Positions 26,228 to 34,833 of a stretch of 64,000 nucleotides of DNA are shown one piece after another (within the stretch, counting starts at the first letter, position 1; each line of letters starts with the position of its first letter). This DNA is from Selenomonadales bacterium (lineage in GTDB: Bacteria; Bacillota; UBA994). The stretch is from contig JAGXRZ010000010.1 in assembly GCA_018335585.1 (NCBI GenBank), positions 28,415 through 92,414 on the forward strand. Direction: 5' to 3'. The notes beneath the pieces are model-generated. The model was given only the letters and a program-made list of their open reading frames with translations, did no database searches and had not been told where the DNA came from. Position numbers and translations under genes: made by a program.

Positions 26228-26587
26228 ATGGGTTTTAGCACTCGCTATCGCGGCAATATTCTCGTAGTGTCACTCAGCGGCGAACTTGACCATCATACAG
26301 CTGACGAACTGCGCACAGCCTTGGAAAAAGAACTTGATAAGGACATCGCACGCCACATGTTACTCGATCTCTCGCAGCTAGCTTTTATGGATAGCTCCGG
26401 TGTAGGCGTGCTACTGGGTCGCTATCGCCGCATTCACGCCCAAGGCGGGAAAATGGCGGCCTACGCACTGCACCCGAACCTAGAACGCCTGTATGAGTTA
26501 GCCGCTCTGTCTCGCGTCATTCCGGTCTTTGCCCGAGAAGAGCTCGCGGTCAATGAGCTCAAGAAAGACGAGGTACCGGGGCGATGA
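26228..26587 (+). CDS. spoIIAA: Anti-sigma F factor antagonist SpoIIAA
   Basis: STAS-domain protein that, when unphosphorylated, releases SigF from SpoIIAB in the forespore. It has 119 residues. The phosphorylatable serine is in LAFMDSSGVGVLLGRY near residue 57, matching Ser58 of Bacillus; SLSGELDHHTADELR near residue 15 is the conserved N-terminal strand. The gene overlaps spoIIAB by four bases. Confidence 0.96.
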   Translation: MGFSTRYRGNILVVSLSGELDHHTADELRTALEKELDKDIARHMLLDLSQLAFMDSSGVGVLLGRYRRIHAQGGKMAAYALHPNLERLYELAALSRVIPVFAREELAVNELKKDEVPGR

Positions 26588-27024
26588 ATGACTGGTTTCT
26601 GCTAAGAATTCCCGCTGTATCGCAAAATGAGAGCTTTGCGCGCTCGGTGGTCGCCCTCTTTGCCTTGCAGGCAGGGGATTGGTCGGTAACGGAGCTAAAC
26701 GAAATTAAGACAGCTGTCTCCGAGGCTATAACCAACTCCATTATTCACGCCTACGACGGCAACGCGGCGAGCGGTGAAATCGTAGTACAGGGGAAAGTGA
26801 CGCCCGGCGCTCTGGAAGTGACGGTCACCGATTTCGGGCAGGGTATCGGGGATATTGCCCTCGCCAGAGAGCCTTTGTTTACTACCAAGCCGCATGAAGA
26901 ACGCAGCGGGCTAGGGTTCACCGTGATGGAGAGCTTTATGGACGAACTGACCGTTAGTTCCGTACCTCTCCAAGGGACTACCATTAGAATGGTCAAGTAT
27001 CTTCGCGCTACGACGGTTCAGTAA
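26584..27024 (+). CDS. spoIIAB: Anti-sigma F factor / SpoIIAA kinase SpoIIAB
   Basis: GHKL-fold protein kinase that holds SigF inactive and phosphorylates SpoIIAA. In 146 residues the N-box is EAITNSIIHAYDG near residue 46, the G1 box is TVTDFGQGIGDI near residue 81, and the G2-type region is ERSGLGFTVMESFMDEL near residue 106. Its start overlaps the spoIIAA stop and its stop overlaps the sigF start, so the three partners are translated together. Confidence 0.95.
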   Translation: MNDWFLLRIPAVSQNESFARSVVALFALQAGDWSVTELNEIKTAVSEAITNSIIHAYDGNAASGEIVVQGKVTPGALEVTVTDFGQGIGDIALAREPLFTTKPHEERSGLGFTVMESFMDELTVSSVPLQGTTIRMVKYLRATTVQ

Positions 27025-27788
27025 TGGAGGGGGTCAACGCTAGGCAGTTAGCTCGCGCGCGAGTCCTTAGCGAAGTGGAGACGGAGGCCTTACTTCTCTG
27101 CCTGCGAGCAGGCGACACTGCGGCACGCGAGCAGCTCTTTGTGGGCCACGCCCGCCTCGTGTACTCAATCGTGGCGAGGTTTCTTAACTCCGGGCATGAC
27201 CCGGAGGACCTGTTTCAAATCGGGAGCATCGGGCTGCTAAAGGCTATCGATAAATTCGACTTATCCTACGGCGTTAAGTTTTCGACCTACGCCGTCCCGC
27301 TTATTATCGGGGAGATTCGGCGCTTTCTGCGCGATGACGGACTCATTAAAGTGTCGCGGTCGCTGAAGGAAACAGCCTCTAAGCTCAGGCACGCACAAGA
27401 GAGCTTGCGACGGGACTTAGGCCGTGAGCCTACGCTGAAAGAGGTCGCACAACTGCTTGACATCAGCGAAGACCTCGCCCTTAGCGCCCTAGAATCCATG
27501 CGCGCTCCCTCTTCGCTAGAGGAATTAGTGCACCAAGATGAGGGACAGCCCATCTACCTAGTAGACCGCATTAAGCAGCCTGAAACCGAAGAGGACGGCC
27601 GTGTTCTGCGACTTGCACTGCGCCAGTTACTCTCATCACTGCCTAAGCGTGAACAGCATATTCTTGCCGCGCGGTATTTTCAACAGAAAACGCAGGCGGA
27701 AGTAGCGACTGAGCTAGGCATCAGTCAAGTACAGGTTTCACGCTTGGAAAAAGCCATATTGCAGAGACTGCGGCAGTTCTTGCTTTAG
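27024..27788 (+). CDS. sigF: RNA polymerase sigma factor SigF
   Basis: First forespore-specific sigma factor, 254 residues. Region 2 contains VYSIVARFLNSGHDPEDLFQ continuing IGSIGLLKAIDKFD (residues 49-82) and YGVKFSTYAVPLIIGEIRRF; region 3 is SRSLKETASKLRHA to EPTLKEVAQLLDIS; region 4 has KREQHILAARYFQQKTQAEV and the helix-turn-helix GISQVQVSRLEK. Position behind spoIIAA-spoIIAB distinguishes it from SigG, which is similar in sequence. The ATG overlaps the spoIIAB stop. Confidence 0.96.
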   Translation: MEGVNARQLARARVLSEVETEALLLCLRAGDTAAREQLFVGHARLVYSIVARFLNSGHDPEDLFQIGSIGLLKAIDKFDLSYGVKFSTYAVPLIIGEIRRFLRDDGLIKVSRSLKETASKLRHAQESLRRDLGREPTLKEVAQLLDISEDLALSALESMRAPSSLEELVHQDEGQPIYLVDRIKQPETEEDGRVLRLALRQLLSSLPKREQHILAARYFQQKTQAEVATELGISQVQVSRLEKAILQRLRQFLL

Positions 27789-27849
27789 TGAATCAAACTT
27801 CTGGCAGCTGTCGATACTAGGCTTAGACCAAAGGAGGAGGGCGAACGAG

Positions 27850-28032
27850 ATGCGCTCTGTGCGCAGACTAGGAGTATACGCCGCAGTCTTAGCTCTGATC
27901 GGAACAGCTCTGCTGTCTTGGCTCTACTTTGCCTATTGGTCGCGAGACGAGCAGCCTCAGGGCGCAACGCTAGTATACTTAGTCACGTCGCCGTCACCGC
28001 AAAAGGAGGTGCAGCATGGCGCAAATCGTTAA
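27850..28032 (+). CDS. Small membrane protein of unknown function after sigF
   Basis: A 60-residue protein with an Arg-rich N-terminus, one hydrophobic segment (residues 8-29) and a polar tail. A strong AAGGAGGAGG site lies just before its ATG, the main reason to accept it. I do not recognise a family. It overlaps the dodecin gene by 17 bases and lies 61 bases after sigF, so it may be read from the spoIIA promoter. Confidence 0.5.
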   Translation: MRSVRRLGVYAAVLALIGTALLSWLYFAYWSRDEQPQGATLVYLVTSPSPQKEVQHGANR

Positions 28033-28228
28033 GGTTTTGGAGCTGGTCGGTGAATCACCCGCAAGTTGGCAGGATGCTGTCGAGAGCGCTGTACAAGAGG
28101 CCGCGCGCACGGTTGACCACATCACCGGTGTAGAAGTATACAACCTCACGGGAAATGTGGAAAATGGGCAAATAGTGGAGTACAAAGCCAACGTCAAGGT
28201 TGCTTTCCTCGTAGAGCACCACCGCTAA
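28016..28228 (+). CDS. Dodecin family flavin-binding protein
   Basis: Dodecins are about 70-residue proteins that form hollow dodecamers and store flavins. This 70-residue protein has the family pattern VKVLELVGESPASWQDAVES near the N-terminus, AARTVDHITGVEVYNLTG in the middle and NGQIVEYKANVKVAFLVE at the C-terminus. ATG follows AAAGGAGGTGC. Its place between sigF and spoVAC, before a terminator, suggests expression with the spoIIA operon; that is inference. Confidence 0.88.
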   Translation: MAQIVKVLELVGESPASWQDAVESAVQEAARTVDHITGVEVYNLTGNVENGQIVEYKANVKVAFLVEHHR

Positions 28229-28234
28229 TGATAG

Positions 28235-28260
28235 TGAGAGCCTCCTTGGGGGCTCTCATT
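28235..28260 (+). terminator. Terminator-like hairpin after the dodecin gene
   Basis: Stem TGAGAGCC / GGCTCTCA extended by weaker pairs, with a CTCCTTGGG centre. The tail has few T residues, so termination may be partial. It separates the spoIIA unit from the spoVA genes. Confidence 0.6.
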
Positions 28261-28265
28261 GCTTC

Positions 28266-28295
28266 GTATGAATGCTGTAACAGAAGCCCACACTA
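28266..28295 (+). promoter_or_regulatory. Predicted SigG promoter of spoVAC-D-E
   Basis: GTATG (5 of 5 of GHATR) is followed after exactly 18 bases by CACACTA (6 of 7 of CATWMTA), the layout of SigG promoters. spoVA is a known SigG operon in Bacillus. It starts 19 bases before the spoVAC start. Confidence 0.6.
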
Positions 28296-28313
28296 AGTGC
28301 GGAGGTGGGATGG

Positions 28314-28781
28314 GTGGCCAAGAAAACGAAGGCAGAGCAGAGGAAGCAGTTCGAGCAAAAAGCGTACAACCAAATGGTGACTAAGAAGCGAGCCAAAATA
28401 CCGATTGCGCGCAACGTAATCGTCGCCTTCCTGGTCGGCGGCTTTATCTCGGTGATCGGCCAGGTGCTGATGATGCTGTTTGTGCGGCTTGGCTTTCCGG
28501 AAGAAAAAGCGGGAGACCCGACTGTGGCCACGCTTATCCTTATCGCCAGTATTTTGACCGGGCTGGGCATCTGGGATATCCTGGGACAGTTTGCGGGTGC
28601 CGGTGCCGGTGTTCCCGTTACCGGATTTGCCAACGCCATGGTCTCGTCGGCGCTTGAGTTTAAGCGCGAGGGACTGGTGCTCGGTGTAGGAGCGCGCATG
28701 TTCCAGCTTGCCGGGCCGGTTATAGTCTACGGCGCGGTTACGGCTTTTCTGGTCGGCGTAGTTCACGCCGTCTTAATGTAG
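28314..28781 (+). CDS. spoVAC: Stage V sporulation protein AC
   Basis: Membrane protein of the channel that moves dipicolinic acid and calcium into the forespore and out at germination. The 155 residues have a basic N-terminus and about four hydrophobic segments starting near residue 36 (VIVAFLVGGFISVIGQVLMM); GAGAGVPVTGFANAMVSSALE near residue 95 is typical. I chose the GTG that follows GGAGGTGGG by a normal distance; a GTG nine bases earlier lies inside that site. It forms the minimal VAC-VAD-VAE set common in Clostridia. Confidence 0.94.
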   Translation: MAKKTKAEQRKQFEQKAYNQMVTKKRAKIPIARNVIVAFLVGGFISVIGQVLMMLFVRLGFPEEKAGDPTVATLILIASILTGLGIWDILGQFAGAGAGVPVTGFANAMVSSALEFKREGLVLGVGARMFQLAGPVIVYGAVTAFLVGVVHAVLM

Positions 28782-28783
28782 TC

Positions 28784-29830
28784 ATGCCGGCGAGGAAAAA
28801 GGTCGGTCTCCAGACGGTGGCTTTTAGTCGCCCGGTGGCTGTCGTCAGCAGTGCCTCCGCCGTAGGTCCACTTGAGGGAGAAGGGCCGCTTAGCGGCAGT
28901 TTCGACATAGTCTATCCGGACATGCTAAACGGGGAAGCCAGCTGGGAGAAAACCGAGCGTACGATGATGAAAGAGGCAGTTGAGTGCGCGCTTGGCAAGG
29001 CGAATCTCACCTGTGAGAATATGGACTATATGCTGGCGGGGGACTTACTCAACCAGTGCATTTCCGCCAATTTCGCGGCCAGAGACCTAGGTATTCCTCT
29101 GCTAGGCCTCTACGGAGCCTGTTCCACGATGGCGGAGAGTGCAGGCCTCGCCGCGATGCTAATTGACGGGGGCTATGCCTTGCACGCCGTGGCCGCAGTT
29201 TCAAGTCACTACGGGACCAGCGAACGTCAGTACCGCTTTCCGACAGAATACGGGGGGCAGCGTCCTCCTTACAGTCAGTACACTGTCACCGGTGCGGGAG
29301 CTTTGGTGCTTGGGCACGGACAGCACTTTCAAGGGCAGTTGGCTCGGATTACGCACTTTACCGCAGGCAAAGTAACTGACCTCGGCAGGAGGGACCCCTT
29401 CGACATGGGGTCTGCTATGGCACCTGCTGCCGCAGACACTATCTTGCGGCATTTCTCAGACCTCTCGCTGGCTCCCGACCATTATGACCTCGTTCTCACC
29501 GGAGACCTTGCGCTTGTCGGACACAGTCTAACGGAGGAGCTCTTGCGTCAACAGGGGCTCGTCCTGAAAGAGCGCATGCAAGACTGCGGCCTGCTGGTGT
29601 TTGACAGAACACGGCAGCCCGTATTCTCGGGAGGCTCGGGCTGCGGCTGCAGCGCAGTCGTTCTGTGCGGACACATTATGGATATGTTTAAGCAAGCCAA
29701 ACTCAAACGGCTCTTACTGGTTGGCACCGGCGCACTGCTCAGCCCCACAACCTTTCAGCAAGGTGATTCCATACCCTGCATTGCCCATGCCGTGGCCTTC
29801 GAGCTTAGCGACGACCGCTTGCTGGAGTAA
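28784..29830 (+). CDS. spoVAD: Stage V sporulation protein AD
   Basis: Soluble, thiolase-fold protein of the SpoVA complex that binds dipicolinic acid, 348 residues. MLNGEASWEKTERTMMKEAV near residue 47, LLGLYGACSTMAESAGLAAM near residue 106, and YRFPTEYGGQRPPYSQYTVT (about 148-167) are the expected thiolase-like blocks. It starts with ATG two bases after the spoVAC stop and is followed six bases later by spoVAE. Confidence 0.95.
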   Translation: MPARKKVGLQTVAFSRPVAVVSSASAVGPLEGEGPLSGSFDIVYPDMLNGEASWEKTERTMMKEAVECALGKANLTCENMDYMLAGDLLNQCISANFAARDLGIPLLGLYGACSTMAESAGLAAMLIDGGYALHAVAAVSSHYGTSERQYRFPTEYGGQRPPYSQYTVTGAGALVLGHGQHFQGQLARITHFTAGKVTDLGRRDPFDMGSAMAPAAADTILRHFSDLSLAPDHYDLVLTGDLALVGHSLTEELLRQQGLVLKERMQDCGLLVFDRTRQPVFSGGSGCGCSAVVLCGHIMDMFKQAKLKRLLLVGTGALLSPTTFQQGDSIPCIAHAVAFELSDDRLLE

Positions 29831-29836
29831 GGAGAG

Positions 29837-30196
29837 ATGGACATAATGATCTTCGTGAAGGCTTTTGTAGTGGGCGGGCTTATCTGCGTAATCGGACAAC
29901 TGCTTATGGACCTTACGCCGCTTACGCCTGCCCATGTCCTCACGCTGTTAGTTATAAGCGGGGGAGTGCTCTCCGGCCTTGGGCTCTACGGTCCGTTGGT
30001 TGACTGGGCAGGCGCAGGTGCCAAGGTCCCCATTACTAGCTTTGGCCATCAGCTCGTGCAGGGCACACTCGCTGAACTTGCCGAGAGCGGCCCGATGGGG
30101 GTGCTAAGCGGCATCTTTAACCTAGCGAGCTCAGGTATAACCGCGGCCATCGTCTTCGGCTTTTTTGTGGCTGTGCTATTTAACCCTAAGGGATAG
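29837..30196 (+). CDS. spoVAE: Stage V sporulation protein AE (AEB type)
   Basis: Small membrane protein of the SpoVA channel, 119 residues, with about three or four hydrophobic segments. It starts with FVKAFVVGGLICVIGQLLMD, and GAGAKVPITSFGHQLVQG near residue 57 parallels the same motif in SpoVAC, as the two proteins are homologous. ATG follows AAGGAGAG. It ends the spoVA operon. Confidence 0.93.
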   Translation: MDIMIFVKAFVVGGLICVIGQLLMDLTPLTPAHVLTLLVISGGVLSGLGLYGPLVDWAGAGAKVPITSFGHQLVQGTLAELAESGPMGVLSGIFNLASSGITAAIVFGFFVAVLFNPKG

Positions 30197-30218
30197 GCGT
30201 TAACCTTCCCATCAACTG

Positions 30219-30260
30219 CAACGGCCCTGAATGTGCTATAATAGCCAAAACGGGCCGTTG
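30219..30260 (+). promoter_or_regulatory. Extended -10 promoter flanked by a 9-bp inverted repeat
   Basis: TGCTATAAT (extended -10, with TATAAT at 30237-30242) lies between two perfect 9-bp arms, CAACGGCCC at 30219-30227 and GGGCCGTTG at 30252-30260. No good -35 is seen. The right arm abuts the ribosome site of the 881-residue fusion gene. Since the left arm lies before the expected transcript start, a DNA operator is more likely than an RNA hairpin. Confidence 0.5.
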
Positions 30261-30271
30261 GAGGTGCTTGG

Positions 30272-32917
30272 GTGGAGGTTATCGTCTGTCACACCAACGC
30301 AGATTTTGATGCCTTAGGTTCTTTAGTTGCTGCCAAGCTCCTTAGGCCAAGGGCCATGGCCTGTTTCCCGGGCCACATAAACAAGAAAGTTAAAGAGCTA
30401 TACTCGCTGTATAAGGATAGCCTTAACTTAACACTCCTAGAGCATATTAATGTGCAGGAAGTAACCCATCTCATAGTTGTCGATACACAGAGTGCCGACC
30501 GCATCGGCAAGCTAAAACCCTTGTTCTTGCGTTCGGATGTGAAGTTAACGATTATTGACCACCATCCAAAGCAAGCGCTGTTGCCGGAGTGGGCCACGGT
30601 GCGAATTGAGGCAGTCGGAGCCACTACTACGCTGTTGGTGGAAGAGATAAGAGCGAGAAAGATGAGCCTCACGCCAAGCATCGCTACGGTGTTAGCTACG
30701 GCCATTTACTCGGATACCGCTTGCCTTACTGCCGGCTATACCACCGCCCGTGATGCAGAAGCGGTGGCTTTTCTCTTGGCAGAGAAGGCTAACCTCGAAG
30801 TCGTGGCCTCCTATACGCGGAGTCCTTTGTCCGACGGGCAGCGTTCTCTGTTTGAGGAGCTCTTGGCATCGTCGCGGGATATTGCGGTAAAGGACGCAAA
30901 AATAAAGCTGACGACATGCGAGGTCAACGAATACGTAGACGGGCTGGCGGTGCTGACCGGCAAGTTGGCAGAGATAGACGATTGTGATGCGTGTATTGCC
31001 GTAGTGAATATGGACGGCCGGGTGCATGTAGTGGGTCGGAGCAAAAGCAACCGCATCGACATGCACAAGCTCATGCAGCGCTTCGGGGGCAGCGGCCATG
31101 CGCAGGCGGCCTCTGCCACGCTTAAGGATGCCTCCCGCGCCGAGCTAGCCCAAATCGAGCAATATCTCGAGGAGATTGTGGAACCGCCACTGCGTGTGCG
31201 CGACATAATGAGCTCGCCGGTGAGGAGCGTCACCCCCGATACAACGATGGCCGAGGCGGGGCAGCTTATGCTGCGCTGTGGACACAGCGGGCTACCGGTA
31301 ACTGAGGGCGGGCGGTTAGTGGGCATTATCTCGCGCCGCGACCTCGACAAAGCCAACCACCACGGCTTAGAAAACGCGCCGGTGAAGGGCTTTATGTCCT
31401 CACAAGTTGTCGTTGTGTCTGCTAACGCGTCGTTAGAAGAAGTGCAGCGCATGCTCATCACCAAGGATATCGGCCGCCTTCCCGTAGTGGATGAAAACGG
31501 GGGAGTCATAGGGATTGTGACTCGTACTGATGTCTTGCGCACGCTGCACGGGAAAAGCTATCCGCATTGGTATCAGGCGAACTACCGGTCACGCCCCGAC
31601 CAAGAAACGCTAGGGGACGAAAACGCTACAGCGGCCTTAGAAGCACACATCGGCAGAAGGACGATGGGCTTGCTCCTCCTTATCGGGCAAGAAGCCGACC
31701 GGCAGAGCGCGCGCGCCTATCTGGTTGGCGGCTTGGTGCGAGATATTTTTATTGGGCATGAGAATGCGGATGTTGACGTCGTAGTGGAACCTCTAGCCAT
31801 TCCTTTGGCGCAGCGCATTGCGAAGCTCCTTGGCGCTAGTTGCGTAGAGTATCCTAAGTTTGGTACGGCCACGGTGACGCTGCCGCATGGCGAAACCATT
31901 GACTTTGTGACGGCGCGTACTGAGTTTTACGCGATGCCTGCTGCTCTCCCCGATGTAGAGAACGCGAGTATTCGCCAAGACTTGTATCGCCGGGACTTTA
32001 CGATTAACACCTTGGCAGTGGTGCTAAACCAAGGTCAATTTGGCCGGCTGCTCGATTTCTTTGGTGGGCGGGACGACCTCACGCAAGGGCTCGTCCGCGT
32101 TCTATACAACCTCAGTTTTGTAGAGGACCCCACCCGCATCATCCGCGCCATTCGCTTTGAACAGCGGTATGGCTTCCGCATTGAGGAACAGACAGAGCGC
32201 TTCCTACGGAATGCGTTAGAGAACGGGGTGCTAGAAAAAGTTTCGCGGGAGAAATTGCGGGATGAGCTACAGCTTATGTTAAGCGAACCTGCGGCTGCAC
32301 GCTCCATCCTGCGCATGGATGAGCTCGGTGTTTGGCCGCACATACTGCCAAACTTCCTGCTTAGCGACAACCAGATTAAGACTATGCGGCGTATCGCACA
32401 AACCATGCGCGACTTTGGGCTGGAGAACGAAGGCAAGCCAAGCCTAATCTTTGACCAGTTTGCCGTGTTCACGGCAGTGATTCTCATGTATAAGCCATTC
32501 TCCGACTGGCCGCCGCTTATTGAGTCCCTAAAGTTACCGCGCAAGGCGCGCGATGTCTGTCTCGAGGTGGCATTGCATATGGAGGCCGTATCGGCAGCCT
32601 TCCACGCAAGCAAGGCCTCGCTGCCGGATATTTGGCTGATGATGGAAGAGCTTTCTGTCGAAGCACAACTTATTATCGCCTCACTGCTTGGCCAGGAGAT
32701 TTTCCGGGAGCTGCGCGCACTGCATGCTAAGGTTACAGAACGTCCCATGGTCAGCGGACAAGACTTAATACAGCGCGGCGTAACGCCGGGCCCGCTCATG
32801 GGACGCATCCTAGCGGAGCTCAAGAAGGCTCGCCTAGCTGGGCTGATACCGACGCAAGAAGCGGAGCTTCTGTTGCTTGACGCTCTGTTGGAGCGAGGTC
32901 TAAAGGGAGGAAACTAA
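30272..32917 (+). CDS. DHH phosphoesterase / CBS pair / tRNA nucleotidyltransferase fusion
   Basis: An 881-residue multidomain protein. Residues 1-290 are a DHH-DHHA1 phosphoesterase (HTNADFDALGSL at the N-terminus, IIDHHPKQ near residue 94, GGSGHAQAAS near residue 272). Residues 308-425 are two CBS domains (RVRDIMSSPVRSVTPDT and VKGFMSSQVVVVS). Residues 470-880 are a class II CCA/poly(A) polymerase, with YLVGGLVRDIFIG near residue 482, a DVDVV catalytic pair, and RRDFTINTLAV. This architecture is known in Firmicutes and Thermus/Aquifex-type bacteria and adds A or CCA to tRNA 3' ends. CBS domains suggest adenylate sensing. Start is GTG behind GGAGGTG. Confidence 0.93.
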   Translation: MEVIVCHTNADFDALGSLVAAKLLRPRAMACFPGHINKKVKELYSLYKDSLNLTLLEHINVQEVTHLIVVDTQSADRIGKLKPLFLRSDVKLTIIDHHPKQALLPEWATVRIEAVGATTTLLVEEIRARKMSLTPSIATVLATAIYSDTACLTAGYTTARDAEAVAFLLAEKANLEVVASYTRSPLSDGQRSLFEELLASSRDIAVKDAKIKLTTCEVNEYVDGLAVLTGKLAEIDDCDACIAVVNMDGRVHVVGRSKSNRIDMHKLMQRFGGSGHAQAASATLKDASRAELAQIEQYLEEIVEPPLRVRDIMSSPVRSVTPDTTMAEAGQLMLRCGHSGLPVTEGGRLVGIISRRDLDKANHHGLENAPVKGFMSSQVVVVSANASLEEVQRMLITKDIGRLPVVDENGGVIGIVTRTDVLRTLHGKSYPHWYQANYRSRPDQETLGDENATAALEAHIGRRTMGLLLLIGQEADRQSARAYLVGGLVRDIFIGHENADVDVVVEPLAIPLAQRIAKLLGASCVEYPKFGTATVTLPHGETIDFVTARTEFYAMPAALPDVENASIRQDLYRRDFTINTLAVVLNQGQFGRLLDFFGGRDDLTQGLVRVLYNLSFVEDPTRIIRAIRFEQRYGFRIEEQTERFLRNALENGVLEKVSREKLRDELQLMLSEPAAARSILRMDELGVWPHILPNFLLSDNQIKTMRRIAQTMRDFGLENEGKPSLIFDQFAVFTAVILMYKPFSDWPPLIESLKLPRKARDVCLEVALHMEAVSAAFHASKASLPDIWLMMEELSVEAQLIIASLLGQEIFRELRALHAKVTERPMVSGQDLIQRGVTPGPLMGRILAELKKARLAGLIPTQEAELLLLDALLERGLKGGN

Positions 32918-32918
32918 T

Positions 32919-33569
32919 TTGAACATCCTGTCATTGCTACCCGAAAACCTTATCTTTCTGCTGCCGTCTCTCTTGCTGGCAATAACTGTGCACGAGTTCG
33001 CCCATGCCTGGGTGTCGCATCGCTTAGGCGACCCCACGCCAAGATACAACGAGCGAATCACGCTTAACCCACTTGCCCATATCGACCCCCTCGGCATGAT
33101 TACGCTACTTCTCTTTGGCTTCGGATGGGGTAAGGCCGTGGAGATAGACCCTAGCTACTATCGCAATCAGCGGCAGGGAGTGATGCTGGTGTCGGTAGCC
33201 GGCCCGGTATCTAACATTCTAATGGCATTTTTCTTGATGCTTGGTTTTGTCCTGCTACTCACTCTAAATCCGCTGCTGCAAGGCTCCTTCGTCATGGAGC
33301 TGCTCAGCACTGCGTTTTCAATTAACATTGTGCTAGCTGTCTTTAACATGCTGCCTGTCCCTCCACTCGATGGCTCAAAAGTCCTGGCTAGCCTTTTGCC
33401 GCGCAAGTACAGCTATCACTTTCAAAGTATGGCGCAGCAGTGGGGCTTCTTTATTCTCATCGCTCTCATGGCTACCGGCCTAATCGGGAGCATACTAAGG
33501 CCGATTACTAACGCCCTGCTCTACGGCATGTTACAGGCAATTCTTGTTCTGGTAGGTCTCATAGTGTGA
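32919..33569 (+). CDS. Site-2-protease-like M50 family membrane protein
   Basis: Intramembrane zinc metalloprotease-like protein of 216 residues with about five hydrophobic segments. The zinc motif is VHEFAHAWV near residue 24, and the second ligand motif is NMLPVPPLDGSKVLASLLP near residue 145. It is the short form without PDZ, like YwhC of Bacillus; its substrate is unknown. TTG start behind GGGAGG. It precedes scpA with a four-base overlap. Confidence 0.9.
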   Translation: MNILSLLPENLIFLLPSLLLAITVHEFAHAWVSHRLGDPTPRYNERITLNPLAHIDPLGMITLLLFGFGWGKAVEIDPSYYRNQRQGVMLVSVAGPVSNILMAFFLMLGFVLLLTLNPLLQGSFVMELLSTAFSINIVLAVFNMLPVPPLDGSKVLASLLPRKYSYHFQSMAQQWGFFILIALMATGLIGSILRPITNALLYGMLQAILVLVGLIV

Positions 33570-34291
33570 GTGTGCTGCGAGTCTCATGTTCTGCATATAC
33601 AGGTACTTTAGCGTTATTGTCAAACCTGGTGCTAACCGGTAGCGTAGATGTCTATACACTGCGCCTTGCTCAAGTAGCGGAACAGGTGGTTGCGGCGATA
33701 CTTGACCTGGATTCTCCGCTCAGCCCGGATGAGGCGGGTGCGGAGTTGGTTTTGTGCGCCGGGCTCTTGCGTTACAAGTCAAGGTGCATGTTGCCCGCTA
33801 AAGAGGAAGACGAACAAGCGGCCACGCTAGATGAGCCCTTAGAGGCGGACTCGCTCTCTAGTGCCTGGTTTGCCTGCCAACATGTAAAGGCTGCGGCCGA
33901 TGCGCTAGAAGACTTAGCGCTCCAAGCTGAACATCTGTATGTGCGTGGCATGGCAGAACCAGAGGTGAGTGACCCACCTGTCTTACAGACATCTCTAATG
34001 TCACTGGTTGTGGCACTACAGCACATGCTTGAGCAAGCCCAAGCCTTGACGATGGAGATTCCGCGCGAGGAGTATACTGTGACAGAGGCCATCCTGTACT
34101 TGCAGGAGATGTTTAACAGCCAAGCGCGCCTCCGGGTCAGCGACCTCTTTCGGCCCGGAAGCAGTAGACTCCAGATAATCGTCGTGTTCCTCGGCTTACT
34201 GGAGTTAATCAAGCTAGGACGAGTAGAATTGATGGACAGCGAGTGCGGAGAACTGCTCCTGTGCTCGCAGGAGGAGGGCCGCGTTGCTTGA
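33566..34291 (+). CDS. scpA: Segregation and condensation protein A
   Basis: Kleisin subunit of the SMC-ScpAB condensin complex that organises and segregates the chromosome. The 241 residues start with YTGTLALLSNLVLTGSVDVY, a divergent version of the usual FxGPLDLLLHLI, and have the C-terminal winged helix region with VTEAILYLQEMF and FLGLLELIKLGRV. The overlap with scpB supports the call. The GTG start overlaps the upstream protease gene. Confidence 0.9.
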   Translation: MSVLRVSCSAYTGTLALLSNLVLTGSVDVYTLRLAQVAEQVVAAILDLDSPLSPDEAGAELVLCAGLLRYKSRCMLPAKEEDEQAATLDEPLEADSLSSAWFACQHVKAAADALEDLALQAEHLYVRGMAEPEVSDPPVLQTSLMSLVVALQHMLEQAQALTMEIPREEYTVTEAILYLQEMFNSQARLRVSDLFRPGSSRLQIIVVFLGLLELIKLGRVELMDSECGELLLCSQEEGRVA

Positions 34292-34784
34292 CAGATTAGG
34301 GTTGCTTGAGGCAGTGCTCTTTGCTGCCGCGGAACCCGTAAGTGATGCAAAGCTTTGTGACATCTTAGGCGTCAGTCAGAGTGATTTGGAACGGCTGTTG
34401 GCGGACTATCAAGAGCTCCTTCTAAAGCCGCTACGCGGGATAATGCTCCGGGCAGTTGCGGGAGGGTGGCAGTTAGTGACCAAGCCCGAGGCCAGAGAAT
34501 CGGTAAGTCAGTTGGCAGGTCAAAAGCGTTATCGGCTGTCCAAGCCGGCACTTGAGGTTTTGGCGATTGTGGCCTATCGGCAGCCCATAACGCGCCTCGA
34601 GATAGAAGAGCTGCGGGGCGTCAAGTGTGAGCGGTCTCTGCTTACCCTAATCGAAAGAAACCTAATCTGCGAAGTAGGCCGCAAAGAGGCCATTGGGCGA
34701 CCCATTCTCTACGGCACTACAGATACATTTCTTGAGCAGTTTAACCTTTATTCTCTCAAAGATTTGCCTCCGACTCGGCCCTAG
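34284..34784 (+). CDS. scpB: Segregation and condensation protein B
   Basis: Kite subunit of the SMC-ScpAB condensin. In 166 residues, LLEAVLFAAAEPVS at the N-terminus, LSKPALEVLAIVAYRQPITR near residue 86 and EIEELRGVKCERSLLTLIER mark the two winged helices; GRPILYGTTDTFLEQFNL is the usual C-terminal block. It starts with TTG inside the scpA end. Confidence 0.93.
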   Translation: MLDRLGLLEAVLFAAAEPVSDAKLCDILGVSQSDLERLLADYQELLLKPLRGIMLRAVAGGWQLVTKPEARESVSQLAGQKRYRLSKPALEVLAIVAYRQPITRLEIEELRGVKCERSLLTLIERNLICEVGRKEAIGRPILYGTTDTFLEQFNLYSLKDLPPTRP

Positions 34785-34833
34785 TGTAGGCGCTCTGTAG
34801 AGTGGGTATGCTACAGAAAACCTAGGGAGAGGA

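Noticed and set aside
30811..31542. 243-residue minus-strand reading frame inside the DHH/CBS fusion gene
   Set aside because: Fully antisense to conserved DHHA1 and CBS coding sequence, Ser/Thr/Arg-rich composition, no ribosome site and no recognisable motif.
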